Below, one piece after another: positions 27,751 through 39,569 of a stretch of DNA of 64,000 bases. Within the stretch, counting starts at the first letter, position 1; every line of letters begins with the position of its first letter. This DNA is from Oscillatoria sp. SIO1A7. GTDB lineage: Bacteria; Cyanobacteriota; Cyanobacteriia; Cyanobacteriales; Laspinemataceae. Where the stretch lies: positions 1-64,000 of the forward strand of contig JAAHFN010000005.1 of NCBI GenBank assembly GCA_010672965.1. The letters are read 5' to 3'. A program made the position numbers and the translations under genes. Under the pieces are notes generated by a model that made no database searches, had not been told where the DNA came from, and saw nothing but the letters and a program-made list of their open reading frames with translations.

Positions 27751-30102
27751 TTACAACCATAAGGGTATTGGGTTCAGTTCTTCCTCCGTCAAAGGTTCAT
27801 CGAGCCAACCCATTTCCACAGGAACATCATAAAGTCTTCCCGGACCCAACCGCTTCCAGAAATGTCGCAACCCCGGGACTATTACTTTAACTACGTTTAG
27901 GCCGATATCGGGGCGCGTTTGGTCGATAACTAGCATTTCCATGCCTTTTTCTTCGACAATTTTCTGGCAATAGTGAATATCTTTTAATAGGTCATCGTGC
28001 CAAACTAGCGCATAGTCGCTATTTTTTTTGACGCTAACTTGACTATCTGGCAGTAAATAAGGTTGATTTGCAAGCGTTGCCGTTTGCCACCATTGCAAAA
28101 CATGGGATTCGGCAGAGATATTATAGCGGGTGCTGCCATCGGGATTAGCCGACAAAACTACTGGAAGAACTTGCCCTAACTCGGTTATAGCTCTTTGCAA
28201 GGCTAACTTCGGGTCGAAATGAGCCCCAAACCCCAAAATAATATCTTCAACTTCGCGATCGCGCCTTCGAGAAATTGTCGCAAAGATGGGAATTTTCAGA
28301 TCGCTCGTGAGATCTAATACCCAGAGTTCCCGCCCGAGGGAATGATAGTATTCCACAACTGCTTGAAAATAGGGTTCGTCAAAACTATCTAAGGCAACCT
28401 CGGGACGGGAGAGGCGATTGTACCACCAGAAGGCCACCCCATCCCGTTCTACTAATTCCAGAAATCCCTGTAAAATTGCTTCTTCAATAGTATTCCCCGC
28501 CGCACAGCCGTTCGCATCCGTCCAACAAGACGGTTTTTCTGGTTTGGGATAGCCAAAATAACAATAGGCAGTTGGTATGTATTTAAAATCTTGCTGGCTT
28601 AAAGACCAGACTGGAGTCCAATCTATTACCTCACTTTCATCAAAAGGTTCGGGGACGCGCTGAAACTCATCCTTATTAGCTGCATTCCAACAAGAGCGAT
28701 CGCGGTATTGAGTCGCGCTGAAATTTAGGCATCGATTGGGATGAATGGCCTTCTCTCCCAGGGACTCATAGCTATCTTGAATGCGAATTTCGTCTCCTTG
28801 AAATACGCCAGAATACCGTTCTATCGCTTCCCCAAATCCGCTTGCTTGTGCCTGAACGTCCGTTCTCCCTTTTCCCCCACTTCTTCCCCCGACATTCTTT
28901 CGCAAGTCAAATAAAGAATCAAACATCGTGAGGTGATGGTGTTGCGCTCGATAGATGTGGGTTAAACCGTTGCAGTCCGTTATTTTATCTAGCGATCGCA
29001 CGACTCCAGTAATGGGACTAATATGATGTCGATACTTGGCTAAAGTTTCCTCGGGGGTAAAGCAACGATGTCCGCCGTCCGAGGTAAACTTCTTTTTGCG
29101 ACTGCCAATAATCACTGGGAGAGGTCGCTTTTGCGGTTTTAGGTATCCGCAATCGGGACATTGAGGGCGTTTGACGATAGGGTGATATTGAATTCCTAGA
29201 AATACGGTGTCATAAGTCGCGATCGCTCCTTCTAGGCGTTTGTTTTGTCCAAGGAGAATCCATTTTATAATCTCGTTTGCCGCCATCAAGAGACCTGTTT
29301 GTTGACTTATAGCCAGCTCCGCCAGGGGAGGCGTTAAAGCAGAAGAGTTATCTCTATGTCGCTCAATAAATGCTTCTGAGGGTCTGTTGTTTCGCAATCT
29401 TTGTGCCAGACATTGCCAACAAGCGGTTTTCCCCGGCTTAAATATCGGCCCGAGCCAAATAAGCGTTCCCACTGGTTTTACCAGCATCCAGGGGCGCGAT
29501 TTTTCCAAGGATTCTTGGTTAAAGGCATCCAGACCTTCTTGCAGATAGCTGTCTGTCAGGACTACTGCTATGTCTGCTTTATCTATGTCTGCTTCTATTT
29601 GCACCCCCAGCGATTCCAGGGTAGCGATCGATCCTGCGGCAGCAACATTGCCAAAGCTTTTTATAGCTACCTTGGTATTTTGCAACCGCTGGCTTGCTTC
29701 TTTATAATCTATATTTAAATTTTCGCAGAATGCCGTTAATTGAGTTCCTCGTTCTTCCTCGCTTTCAACTATATAGCCATACCTCTTCATCTCCAGCAGA
29801 ACATATTGAACTTTTGCTCCTACCTCTATTGCTACCTGAAATGGATTTTTTGCCGGCTGCGGATTTAAGATATTTTCCTTTTCGATTGCTTCGCTAGCAG
29901 ATTGACTCTCAACTAGAGTCAACTTTAAAACCGTTTCCTCTATTATTTCCTCGGTTGTGCGTTCCCCGTCAATTAAAGGAATTGATATCCGATACAGCGG
30001 ATCTTCGCTTAATAACAAAGACCCTCTCTCCGAGACAATAAACACCCCTGCATCTACAGCTTCTGCCCTATAACATTTTTTAAACCTTGGCTTTTTTAAC
30101 AT
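27751..30102 (-). CDS. PatD/TruD-like TOMM cyclodehydratase (leader-binding + YcaO fusion)
   Basis: 783 aa, almost the length of cyanobactin PatD (784 aa, from memory). The N-terminal part holds the leader-peptide-binding, ThiF-like partner domain with a structural zinc site (CWQC and CPDC, two CxxC). The C-terminal half is YcaO (from about residue 385) with GFGEAIERYSG and FLELVERDGVAFWWY, the conserved Glu-rich ATP/Mg site, and it ends in NPIPLWL, a Pro-rich tail as in active cyclodehydratases. Such enzymes use ATP to turn Cys, Ser or Thr of a precursor peptide into azolines. No dehydrogenase, protease or clear precursor gene is beside it. Family secure, product unknown. Confidence 0.9.
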   Translation of the reverse strand: MLKKPRFKKCYRAEAVDAGVFIVSERGSLLLSEDPLYRISIPLIDGERTTEEIIEETVLKLTLVESQSASEAIEKENILNPQPAKNPFQVAIEVGAKVQYVLLEMKRYGYIVESEEERGTQLTAFCENLNIDYKEASQRLQNTKVAIKSFGNVAAAGSIATLESLGVQIEADIDKADIAVVLTDSYLQEGLDAFNQESLEKSRPWMLVKPVGTLIWLGPIFKPGKTACWQCLAQRLRNNRPSEAFIERHRDNSSALTPPLAELAISQQTGLLMAANEIIKWILLGQNKRLEGAIATYDTVFLGIQYHPIVKRPQCPDCGYLKPQKRPLPVIIGSRKKKFTSDGGHRCFTPEETLAKYRHHISPITGVVRSLDKITDCNGLTHIYRAQHHHLTMFDSLFDLRKNVGGRSGGKGRTDVQAQASGFGEAIERYSGVFQGDEIRIQDSYESLGEKAIHPNRCLNFSATQYRDRSCWNAANKDEFQRVPEPFDESEVIDWTPVWSLSQQDFKYIPTAYCYFGYPKPEKPSCWTDANGCAAGNTIEEAILQGFLELVERDGVAFWWYNRLSRPEVALDSFDEPYFQAVVEYYHSLGRELWVLDLTSDLKIPIFATISRRRDREVEDIILGFGAHFDPKLALQRAITELGQVLPVVLSANPDGSTRYNISAESHVLQWWQTATLANQPYLLPDSQVSVKKNSDYALVWHDDLLKDIHYCQKIVEEKGMEMLVIDQTRPDIGLNVVKVIVPGLRHFWKRLGPGRLYDVPVEMGWLDEPLTEEELNPIPLWL

Positions 30103-30190
30103 AGTTTATTTGCTGGCTGGTTGGGTTTTTACTTTTAACCCATCTTTATTTAATGCCTACTGTTACGAGGAGCGATCTCCCCATAAAACT

Positions 30191-30292
30191 TTAATGAAAC
30201 CAGATCTGCTTGGGGCTGGCCGCGCATCCAGGTTTTTTTTCTGCCTGGGGCATAGCCTTACGCAAAACCGATACAACTCGCCAATAAGGCAT
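30191..30292 (-). other. 33-codon frame in the YcaO leader, uncertain
   Basis: ATG at 30292 to TAA at 30193-30191 between promoter and YcaO start, ending KPGCAASPKQIWFH, with one Cys and two Ser. GAGGAG lies about 15 bp upstream. It might be a small peptide, but the DNA overlaps a GCATAGCCTTACGC word that resembles spacer repeat DNA, so chance is equally likely. Confidence 0.15.
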
Positions 30293-30492
30293 ATCTAACT
30301 TTTCTCCTCGCCAGGGATGAGCTAGCTATACCAGTTTCGATCTTAGGGACTTGCGACTATATATGTACCTTTTCTTGGCCTATTTTTTCCCAATCGGGCT
30401 CTGTTGCAGGTCTTTGATTCCTACATCGGTCCCTTAATTTATTTTAATTGGGGTTTTTGGTATGTGTTAATCGGTTTATTGCCGACGAACCT

Positions 30493-30521
30493 TTTATAAC
30501 ATAAGATTTTTTTGCTGTCAA
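30493..30521 (-). promoter_or_regulatory. Strong promoter candidate for the YcaO gene
   Basis: Minus strand TTGACA (30516-30521), 17-bp spacer, TATAAA (30493-30498). It is the best sigma70-type match seen in the window. Transcription would start near 30486, leaving about 380 nt before the YcaO ATG. Confidence 0.6.
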
Positions 30522-30784
30522 GACTTGTTTTTACCCTCAGCGCGTGTTATCATAGATAACTTTGGCAACCTTAATTTATCTAAGGTATTGTGCGATCGCT
30601 GTCTTGCCAGCAGGCCATATAAGTCAATTTTCTTAACAAATCTTAATCAAAAGCTGGCTGCTTAAAAATAGACCTTCTATATTGACAATGGCTTATGCTA
30701 CGGCCAAGGAAGCGATCGCTCATCAAGCGTAAAGAAAAATGAAGTCGATAATAGCAAGCTTAAAAAGGGGGCAATCTAGGTGTG

Positions 30785-30885
30785 GCGTTAGGGTGTAGGG
30801 TGTAGGGACAAGAAATAAAATAAATACCCCACACCCTAGATTACCCAATTCCCAATTCCCAATTCCCAATTCCCAATTGCCAATT
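30785..30885. repeat. Short tandem repeats (GGGTGTA; CCCAATT)
   Basis: GGGTGTAGGGTGTAGGG at 30789-30805, then five CCCAATT units (about 30846-30879) immediately before the methyltransferase ATG. The methyltransferase ribosome site must lie inside or just after the array. Confidence 0.7.
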
Positions 30886-30888
30886 TCT

Positions 30889-32139
30889 ATGAACTCTCCC
30901 GAAAAAATAAGTTCTGCAGTACAGCGACTCTACGACACTTACCCCTTTCCACCGGAAACCCTCCTAGACGAACCACCCCCTGGGTACAACTGGCGCTGGA
31001 ACTGGCTAACCGCCTATAACTTCTGCATGGGCCATAAACCAGAGCATCTCTCGATTCGCATTTTGGATGCCGGTTGCGGTACTGGGGTCAGTACCGATTA
31101 TCTAGTTCACCTCAACCCTGGGACCCAGGTCAGCGCCATCGATCTCAGTCAAGGGGCTTTAGAAATGGCCCGGGAGCGCTGTCGCCGTTCCGGTGCTACT
31201 CGGGCAGAATTTCATCACCTGAGCATTTACGATGTCGGGCAGCTTCAAGGGGAATTCGATCTAATTAACTGTGTCGGCGTGCTGCATCATTTACCAGATC
31301 CGATTCGCGGCATCAAAGCCCTGGCATCCAAATTGGCTCCCGGTGGAATAATGCATATTTTTGTTTATGCCGAGCTGGGCCGTTGGGAAATTAGGTTGAT
31401 GCAAGAGGCGATCGCTCTACTCCAAGGAGACAAGCGCGGCGACTACGAAGATGGAGTAAAAGTCGGACGAGAGCTATTTGCCTCATTACCGGAAAATAAC
31501 CGACTGGTCCAATACGAACAAAGACGCTGGTCGATGGAAAACCAGCGAGATGCGAGTTTTGCCGATATGTACGTCCACCCCCAAGAGATTGACTACAACA
31601 TCGAAACTCTATTTGAACTAATAGATGCTTCCGGCTTAGAATTTCTCGGCTTTTCAGATCCGAACTATTGGGATTTGCAGCGATTGGTAGGAAAAGCGCC
31701 CGACTTAATAGAACGGGCCGAGAACCTCAGCGATATCCAGCGCTATCGAGTAATAGAACTATTAGATCCAGAAATAAGCCATTATGAGTTTTTCCTCGGT
31801 CGCCCTCCCCTAGTCAAAGCCGACTGGTCTCAAGACGACCTCCTCAAAGCCGCGATACCAGAGGTAAACCCTTGCCTACATGGCTGGCCCTCTCAGACTT
31901 TCTTAGATTACAACTACCACCCCATGCAGTTAACCGAAGCGGAGTTTGAGTTTCTCAAAGCTTGCGACGAAAAAGCAGGGGAGCCGGCAGCCGCCACAGG
32001 ATCTGCCAGCGAAGAAACCCAGCCTAAAAAAAATGTCGGCGATATTCTGGCACAAGTCAAAGACTTAGACTTAGACGGTTTGCGCAGTCTCCAAAAACGC
32101 CAAATCCTTCTGCTATCGCCTCCAACGGGACGGGAGTAG
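30889..32139 (+). CDS. Class I SAM-dependent methyltransferase
   Basis: 416 aa from the ATG at 30889; an upstream TTG lies in the repeat. The Rossmann core (residues about 55-165) has motif I LDAGCGTGVSTDYL, an acidic residue after motif II (SAIDLSQ) and NCVGVLHHLPDP. The N-terminal VQRLYDTYPFPPE and a 200-residue C-terminal extension are typical of a cyanobacterial group with unknown substrate, ending in a charged linker and a Leu-rich helix. Divergent from the YcaO gene, so it could belong to the same locus, but its distance (about 790 bp) makes that uncertain. Confidence 0.8.
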   Translation: MNSPEKISSAVQRLYDTYPFPPETLLDEPPPGYNWRWNWLTAYNFCMGHKPEHLSIRILDAGCGTGVSTDYLVHLNPGTQVSAIDLSQGALEMARERCRRSGATRAEFHHLSIYDVGQLQGEFDLINCVGVLHHLPDPIRGIKALASKLAPGGIMHIFVYAELGRWEIRLMQEAIALLQGDKRGDYEDGVKVGRELFASLPENNRLVQYEQRRWSMENQRDASFADMYVHPQEIDYNIETLFELIDASGLEFLGFSDPNYWDLQRLVGKAPDLIERAENLSDIQRYRVIELLDPEISHYEFFLGRPPLVKADWSQDDLLKAAIPEVNPCLHGWPSQTFLDYNYHPMQLTEAEFEFLKACDEKAGEPAAATGSASEETQPKKNVGDILAQVKDLDLDGLRSLQKRQILLLSPPTGRE

Positions 32140-32920
32140 GGGAGAGCGGGGGCAGGGGTATTTTGGGACCTGGAGACCTGGGACATGGGGACGTGGGGAC
32201 CGGGGGGTCTCACAGGAGTAGGTTTTTTACATAGGGTTTTTGAGAGAAAAGCCAATATCGGTTGATGGCCTGGTGTAGGGGCGACAGCATTCCCCAGAAA
32301 ATTTTTGCTAATAAAACAAATTTAAAAATTGGAATGCTTCGCCCCAGACATCTTACGCACTGACAGAATCTGTAGGGGCAGGACCTCCGTGTCTGCCTCG
32401 GTCTAGAGCGTAAATCCTGAAGCTGAGCAGTAGGGGCGTTGGCGATATGAAACGCCTCTACAGGCTGCTCCCCCTTGTCCCCGGTCCCCTTGCTTTCAAG
32501 GGTATGTTTTTATAATCTCCTTTTTGAGGCGATCGCGTTGGCGTAGGCGTAAGCCTGCCCTCTGGGGCATAGCGTGCCCGGAGGGCAATCGGCGAGCTGC
32601 ATGGGTTTCTAGGGCGAAGCATTCCAATACAAGAATTGTTGCGCTTTAAGCAAAAGCTGTCTCGGGAATGCTGTCGCCCCTACATCCTCAATTGATACAC
32701 TATACCCTCTGCTGAATGCCAAATATAAAAAACATCCCCGTAAAAACGGTCCCCTTGTACCCTTGTCCCCCTGCCCCCTGCCCCCTGCCCCCTGCCTCTT
32801 TCCTGGCCCCCAGTCAGAGCAGAAAATATTAATTTTGTTTTAAGTAATGTAACCGTCCCGTGATATTATTCATTTTGGCCTGCGAAGGCAGGTTAACCCT
32901 CTGGCCTCATTTCCATTTCT
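32140..32920. repeat. Gene-free, repeat-rich spacer before the ATP synthase operon
   Basis: G-rich short repeats (32145-32215); a degraded family 1 element with ATCTTACGCAC and GCGTAAATCCT ends (about 32348-32419); ATGAAACGCC words (32430-32462); a GGCGAAGCATTCCAAT...GGAATGCTGTCGCC inverted pair (32612-32680), which also occurs at 39952-40015; and CCCCCTG units (32765-32795). A weak promoter (TATTAT at 32864-32869) precedes atpI. Confidence 0.6.
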
Positions 32921-32921
32921 T

Positions 32922-33362
32922 GTGAACTCGACCGAACCGCGTCCAGAACCAATATCATCCGAATTAAAAGAGGCCCCTGAGCCTCCTACTGCCGAACCGA
33001 ATAGGTCCATGCAAGAATATAGCCAGCTCCAACAGGGGTTGTTGTTATGGACTCTTGCTGTGGCGGCAATATTTTTTATATCAGTATGGATTGGCTATGG
33101 ATTGGCCACGGCTTTGAATTATTTGCTCGGGGCGTGCGTCGGTGTGATTTACTTGAAAATGTTGGCCAGAGATGTCGAGCGAATTGGCAGTGCAGGGCAA
33201 AGCCCGCTCCAGGGCAGACTAGCTCTGTTCGTCGGGTTAGTTATTGTGGCAACCCAAATAGAGCGGCTGCAGCTAGTGCCCATAGTATTGGGATTTATGA
33301 CATACAAAGCCACCCTGTTTGGCTATATGCTGGTAACCGTTTTTATGCCAAAATCTAGCTAG
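32922..33362 (+). CDS. atpI: ATP synthase protein I
   Basis: 146 aa, GTG start. Charged, Pro-rich N-terminal 40 residues, then four hydrophobic segments. AtpI is a small membrane protein that assists assembly of the c-ring and heads most F-type operons. Position directly before the a-subunit gene settles the call. A TATTAT -10-like box lies about 55 bp upstream. Confidence 0.85.
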   Translation: MNSTEPRPEPISSELKEAPEPPTAEPNRSMQEYSQLQQGLLLWTLAVAAIFFISVWIGYGLATALNYLLGACVGVIYLKMLARDVERIGSAGQSPLQGRLALFVGLVIVATQIERLQLVPIVLGFMTYKATLFGYMLVTVFMPKSS

Positions 33363-33435
33363 TCATGGCTGGCTATTTTTGGTAGTCTGGGAAACCATCG
33401 TTGCCGCGATCGCTCCTTCCGCCTGAACAAGCAAA

Positions 33436-34185
33436 ATGCTAAATTTTCTGTTGTCGTTAAACTTTTTGCCCTTAGCCGAGTTAGAAGTGGGCAATCACTT
33501 CTACTGGGAACTGGGCAGCTTGAAAATACACGGGCAGGTTTTTCTAACCTCCTGGTTTGTTATTGCCCTTCTAGTAGGGGCATCCATAGCTGCTACGCGC
33601 AACATCCAGAGAGTTCCAAGCGGCATCCAGAATTTCATGGAATATGCCCTGGAATTTATCAGAGACTTGGCAAAAAGCCAATTGGGAGAAAAAGAATATC
33701 GCCCCTGGCTGCCATTTATTGGCACCTTGTTTCTGTTCATTTTCGTATCCAATTGGTCGGGTGCTTTAGTACCTTGGGGGCTGATAAAGCTTCCTGAAGG
33801 AGAACTAGCTGCCCCCACCAATGATATCAACACAACCGTGGCTCTAGCCTTGCTGACCTCAATCGCTTACTTCTACGCAGGTTTTCGCAAGCGAGGTCTG
33901 GGGTACTTTGCCAAATATATAGAGCCAACGCCAATTCTATTACCGATCGCGATTCTAGAAGACTTCACCAAGCCCCTGTCTCTAAGCTTCCGTCTGTTTG
34001 GGAACATTCTTGCAGACGAACTGGTAGTAGCGGTGCTAGTTTTGCTAGTGCCTTTATTCATACCTCTGCCAGTTATGTTGCTGGGCTTATTCACCAGCGC
34101 CATTCAGGCTTTGGTGTTTGCTACCCTAGCGGCGGCCTATATTCACGAGGCGCTCGAAGGGCATGGCGAAGAAGAACACGATTAA
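33436..34185 (+). CDS. atpB: ATP synthase F0 subunit a
   Basis: 249 aa, five to six membrane helices. The essential Arg lies in [14 protein letters not shown]; the C-terminal helices [19 protein letters not shown] are as in the family. It forms the proton half-channels facing the c-ring in the thylakoid (and plasma) membrane. Called atpI in some chloroplast naming. It follows protein I by 73 bp. Confidence 0.97.
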   Translation: MLNFLLSLNFLPLAELEVGNHFYWELGSLKIHGQVFLTSWFVIALLVGASIAATRNIQRVPSGIQNFMEYALEFIRDLAKSQLGEKEYRPWLPFIGTLFLFIFVSNWSGALVPWGLIKLPEGELAAPTNDINTTVALALLTSIAYFYAGFRKRGLGYFAKYIEPTPILLPIAILEDFTKPLSLSFRLFGNILADELVVAVLVLLVPLFIPLPVMLLGLFTSAIQALVFATLAAAYIHEALEGHGEEEHD

Positions 34186-34329
34186 TTGTATTAGCAAGTA
34201 ATCGTGTTGGCAAAATTGTAGATGAAGCCAGGACAAAAACCAATCCAATTTCCTGTAAAATAAGAGCAGGGTTGATGCGGTTTCGCGCTTCATACTTCAC
34301 ATTGGATAGGTTCCAAAGCAGATTGTTAA

Positions 34330-34602
<273 letters not shown>

Positions 34603-34716
34603 TAGGTCGGTAATAGGCAATAGGTAATGGGTAAGAGGTAATCGGTAAGGAGTAAGGAGCCCCAGCGGCGAATTACGAATTACCATTTACCAATTACCCT
34701 ATGTGACGAAAATAGC

Positions 34717-34828
34717 CTGTTGCAAAAGCAAGCTGTTGCAAAAGCAAGCTGTTACGAAAATAACCTGTTGCGAAAATAAGCTGTTGCAAAAGTAACCTGT
34801 TGCGAAAGTAATCTGTTGGAAAAACCGA
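34717..34828 (+). repeat. 16-bp tandem repeat inside the atp operon, seven copies
   Basis: CTGTTGCAAAAGCAAG-like units begin at 34717, 34733, 34749, 34765, 34781, 34797 and 34813, exactly 16 bp apart, with A/G and C/T variation. They lie between the c and b' genes. Just before them GGTAATAGGCAATAGGTAAT words and their complement (34620-34700) form a possible hairpin. Confidence 0.8.
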
Positions 34829-34890
34829 CGGCCAGTACCTAGCATCTTTATTTACAGCCCGATCGACAAAAAAACTGACTGACAAAAAAA

Positions 34891-35325
34891 ATGTTTGATT
34901 TTGATGCCACATTGCCTTTAATGGCAGTGCAGTTTTTAATTTTGATGGTCGTATTGAACGCGATTTTCTACAAGCCACTCACCAAAGCACTTGAAGAACG
35001 CGACGAATACATCCTCAGTCGGGAGAGCGATGCAAGCTCGCGCTTGACCAAGGCAGAGGAACTGGCCAAACAATACGAGCAAGAACTAGCAGGCAGTCGC
35101 AAGCAGGCAGGGGCTATTATCGCTGAAGCTCAGGCAGAGGCAGACAAAATAGCAGCCCAACAAATTGCGGAAGCAGGGGCCGAGGCGCAGAAAATGCGAG
35201 AAGAAGCCCAGCAAGAGCTGGATAAACAAAAGGAAGAAGCCATGCGCTCTCTGGAGCAGCAAGTGGATGCCTTAAGTCGCCAGATTTTGGAAAAACTCTT
35301 AGGCGCAGAGTTAGCGAATAATTAG
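34891..35325 (+). CDS. atpG: ATP synthase F0 subunit b'
   Basis: 144 aa. One N-terminal membrane helix ([20 protein letters not shown]) and a long alanine/glutamate coiled coil form one arm of the peripheral stalk. Separate b and b' genes are a mark of photosynthetic bacteria and chloroplasts. Called atpF2 in some databases. The gene is preceded by 288 bp of repeats. Confidence 0.93.
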   Translation: MFDFDATLPLMAVQFLILMVVLNAIFYKPLTKALEERDEYILSRESDASSRLTKAEELAKQYEQELAGSRKQAGAIIAEAQAEADKIAAQQIAEAGAEAQKMREEAQQELDKQKEEAMRSLEQQVDALSRQILEKLLGAELANN

Positions 35326-35357
35326 GAGTTAGATGTTAGAGGTTAGATGTTAGGGGA

Positions 35358-35495
35358 TACAGCGTGTCTCAAATTGTAATGAACGAAAAGGTAAGGGCGA
35401 CAGCATCCCCACAACTATCTCGGCTGTAGAACGAGAGTTTCCTTGCTGGGATGCGCGGGCCCCAGAAACCTCACATCAATTTGAGAACCACTATA
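35358..35495. mobile_element. MITE-like family 2, diverged copy inside the atp operon
   Basis: Left end ATACAGCGTGTCTCAAATT, right end AATTTGAGAACCACTATA, with GGGCGACAGCATCCCC and GGGATGCGCGGGCCCC inside. It fills most of the 231-bp spacer between the b' and b genes. Confidence 0.55.
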
Positions 35496-35556
35496 GTCGC
35501 AACTAAACATCAAACGGCTAGCATCAACTATAAAATAGAAAAAATAAGGACTTTGT

Positions 35557-36093
35557 ATGATGGGGACTTTTTGGTTGCTCGCTAGTGCAGAGGCTGCGTC
35601 GGAAAAGAGTTTTGGTCTTAATTTCGACATCCTGGAAACTAATGTAATTAACCTGGCGATAGCGATCGGAATATTATTCTATTTCGGCCGTCAAGCCTTG
35701 GGCAAAATTCTTTCGGAGCGACGCTCTAATATAGAAGTCGCTATTCAGGAAGCCGAAACGAGACAAAAGAAAGCAGCCGCAGAACTAGCCGATCGCCAGC
35801 AAAAATTGGCTCAAGCCCAAGCAGAGGCAGAACGGATTAAGGCGGAAGCCTCAGACAGAGCGAAGTCTGCCAAAGAAGCCATATTGGCTCAGGCAGTCAA
35901 GGATGTAGAACGCTTGCGATCGGATGCTAGCAAGGATCTGAGCGTAGCCCAGGAACGGGCAATATTAGAACTCCGAGCTAAGGTGACGGCAATGGCCTTG
36001 GAGAGAGTGCAAGAGCAGCTAAAAGGCCAGCTTGACGAAGGTAAACAGCAAAAGTTAATTGACCGCAGCATTGCACTGCTCGGAGGTGGTTGA
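35557..36093 (+). CDS. atpF: ATP synthase F0 subunit b
   Basis: 178 aa. Membrane helix at about residues 27-45 (NLAIAIGILFYFGRQALG), then a long coiled coil rich in Ala/Glu/Gln (AEAERIKAEASDRAKSAKEA) that pairs with b' and reaches the delta subunit. The stop codon overlaps the delta start by one base (TGATG). Confidence 0.95.
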   Translation: MMGTFWLLASAEAASEKSFGLNFDILETNVINLAIAIGILFYFGRQALGKILSERRSNIEVAIQEAETRQKKAAAELADRQQKLAQAQAEAERIKAEASDRAKSAKEAILAQAVKDVERLRSDASKDLSVAQERAILELRAKVTAMALERVQEQLKGQLDEGKQQKLIDRSIALLGGG

Positions 36094-36644
36094 TGAGCAT
36101 AGTACAATCGCAAGTTTTAGAACCATACGCACAAGGTCTGATGTCTGTGGCGCAAACCCATAACATCACCGAGGAAATCGGCAACGATATGCGTTCTTTG
36201 TTAAGCCTGCTGCAGGAGTCGCCAGACCTAGAGCAGTTTTTGGCGAATCCCTTTGTCAAGCCTGAAGGCAAGAAGGCCGCCATAGAACAAATTGCGGGAG
36301 AACAAATTCACCAATTTACCCGCAACTTTTTGAAAATTTTGGTGGATAGGGGACGGATACTGTTTCTAGAGGGAGTATGCCAACAGTATCTGGCACTGCT
36401 GAGAAAGTTCAATCAAACCGTGTTAGCAGAAGTGACTGCTACTGTACCCCTAAACGAAGCACAAGAGGGAATGGTACGGGAGAAAGTGCTGGCGATGACC
36501 GGAGCCAGACAGGTGGAGCTGGAGATAAGCATTGACCCCGAATTAATCGGAGGCGTGATTATTAAAGTCGGCTCCCAAGTGATTGATGCCAGCTTGCGCG
36601 GCCAAGTGCGGCGGATTGGGTTGAGCCTAAGTAAAACTAGTTAA
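36093..36644 (+). CDS. atpH: ATP synthase F1 subunit delta
   Basis: 183 aa from the ATG at 36093, which overlaps the b-subunit stop codon; a TTG three bases earlier is also possible. N-terminal helical domain (YAQGLMSVAQTHN, FLANPFVKPEGKK) binds the alpha crown, C-terminal domain (DPELIGGVIIKVG) binds the b/b' stalk. Also called atpD in cyanobacterial naming. Confidence 0.95.
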   Translation: MSIVQSQVLEPYAQGLMSVAQTHNITEEIGNDMRSLLSLLQESPDLEQFLANPFVKPEGKKAAIEQIAGEQIHQFTRNFLKILVDRGRILFLEGVCQQYLALLRKFNQTVLAEVTATVPLNEAQEGMVREKVLAMTGARQVELEISIDPELIGGVIIKVGSQVIDASLRGQVRRIGLSLSKTS

Positions 36645-38467
<1,823 letters not shown>

Positions 38468-38568
38468 CGAGTAGCAGTAACGAGTAGGCTGTGCAAGAAG
38501 CACCATAGATACATGCGTAGGGTGGCCATTGCGGCGCACCCTACATACTTAATTCTAAATCCAGAACG

Positions 38569-39519
38569 ATGGCAAATCTGAAAGCAATTCGCGATCGCAT
38601 TAAGTCGGTCAAAAATACCAAAAAAATTACCGAAGCCATGCGCCTGGTGGCAGCAGCTAAGGTTCGCCGCGCCCAGGAACAGGTCATTGCCACCCGTCCT
38701 TTTGCCGATAAATTGGCACAAGTTCTGTATGGTTTGCAGGCACGCTTGAAGTTTGAAAATGCCGATCTGCCCTTGCTCAAAAAGCGGGAAGTACGCAATG
38801 TGGGATTGCTAGTAGTAACTGGCGATCGGGGTCTGTGCGGCGGCTACAATACCAGCATCATCAAGCGTGCCGAAAACCGCGCCAAGGAAATTCAAGCAGA
38901 AGGTCTCGGCTATAAATATGTCCTGGTCGGGCGCAAAGCAACTCAATATTTCCAGCGCCGCAACCAGCCGATTGATGCCACCTACACCGGCCTAGAGCAG
39001 ATTCCTACCGCTGCCGAAGCCTCTAAGATTGCGGACGAACTGCTCTCTTTGTTTCTCTCGGAAACTGTAGATAGAGTCGAGTTAATCTATACCAAGTTTG
39101 TCTCCTTAGTTAGCTCTCGCCCAGTAGTGCAAACCCTGCTTCCCCTCGACCCCCAAGGTTTGGAACCCGGGGATGATGAAGTCTTTCGCCTCACCAGTAA
39201 GGGTGGGGTTTTTCAAGTGGAGCGAGAAGTAATTACTAAGCCCACTGAAAGCAGTTTGCCTCGGGATATGCTTTTCGAGCAAGAACCAACTCAGATTCTC
39301 AATGCACTTTTGCCCCTGTATTTGAATAACCAATTACTGCGAGCGCTTCAAGAATCAGCCGCTAGCGAGTTGGCCGCTCGGATGACGGCAATGAACAATG
39401 CCAGCGAAAATGCCAGCGAGCTGATTGGTACTTTAACTCTTACCTACAACAAGGCACGGCAAGCGGCGATTACTCAAGAAATCCTCGAAGTGGTCGGCGG
39501 TGCCGAGGCTTTGAATTAA
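38569..39519 (+). CDS. atpC: ATP synthase F1 subunit gamma
   Basis: 316 aa; longer than in E. coli because of the insertion (about residues 195-230, [20 protein letters not shown]) that photosynthetic gamma subunits carry; the two redox cysteines of plants are absent here. N-terminal [20 protein letters not shown] and C-terminal [20 protein letters not shown] helices form the rotor shaft. Databases may use atpG for this subunit. Confidence 0.97.
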   Translation: MANLKAIRDRIKSVKNTKKITEAMRLVAAAKVRRAQEQVIATRPFADKLAQVLYGLQARLKFENADLPLLKKREVRNVGLLVVTGDRGLCGGYNTSIIKRAENRAKEIQAEGLGYKYVLVGRKATQYFQRRNQPIDATYTGLEQIPTAAEASKIADELLSLFLSETVDRVELIYTKFVSLVSSRPVVQTLLPLDPQGLEPGDDEVFRLTSKGGVFQVEREVITKPTESSLPRDMLFEQEPTQILNALLPLYLNNQLLRALQESAASELAARMTAMNNASENASELIGTLTLTYNKARQAAITQEILEVVGGAEALN

Positions 39520-39569
39520 GCAAGTCGATTTCCGATTGTGGAATTTATTGGGGGCGTCTGGGGGAACTC

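Noticed and set aside
30110-30298. 62-codon frame on the plus strand before the YcaO gene
   Set aside because: No ribosome site, unbalanced composition, and it is antisense to the leader of a gene with a good promoter.
34603-34890. 94-codon minus-strand frame between atpE and the b' gene
   Set aside because: It runs through the 16-bp tandem array and has no support.
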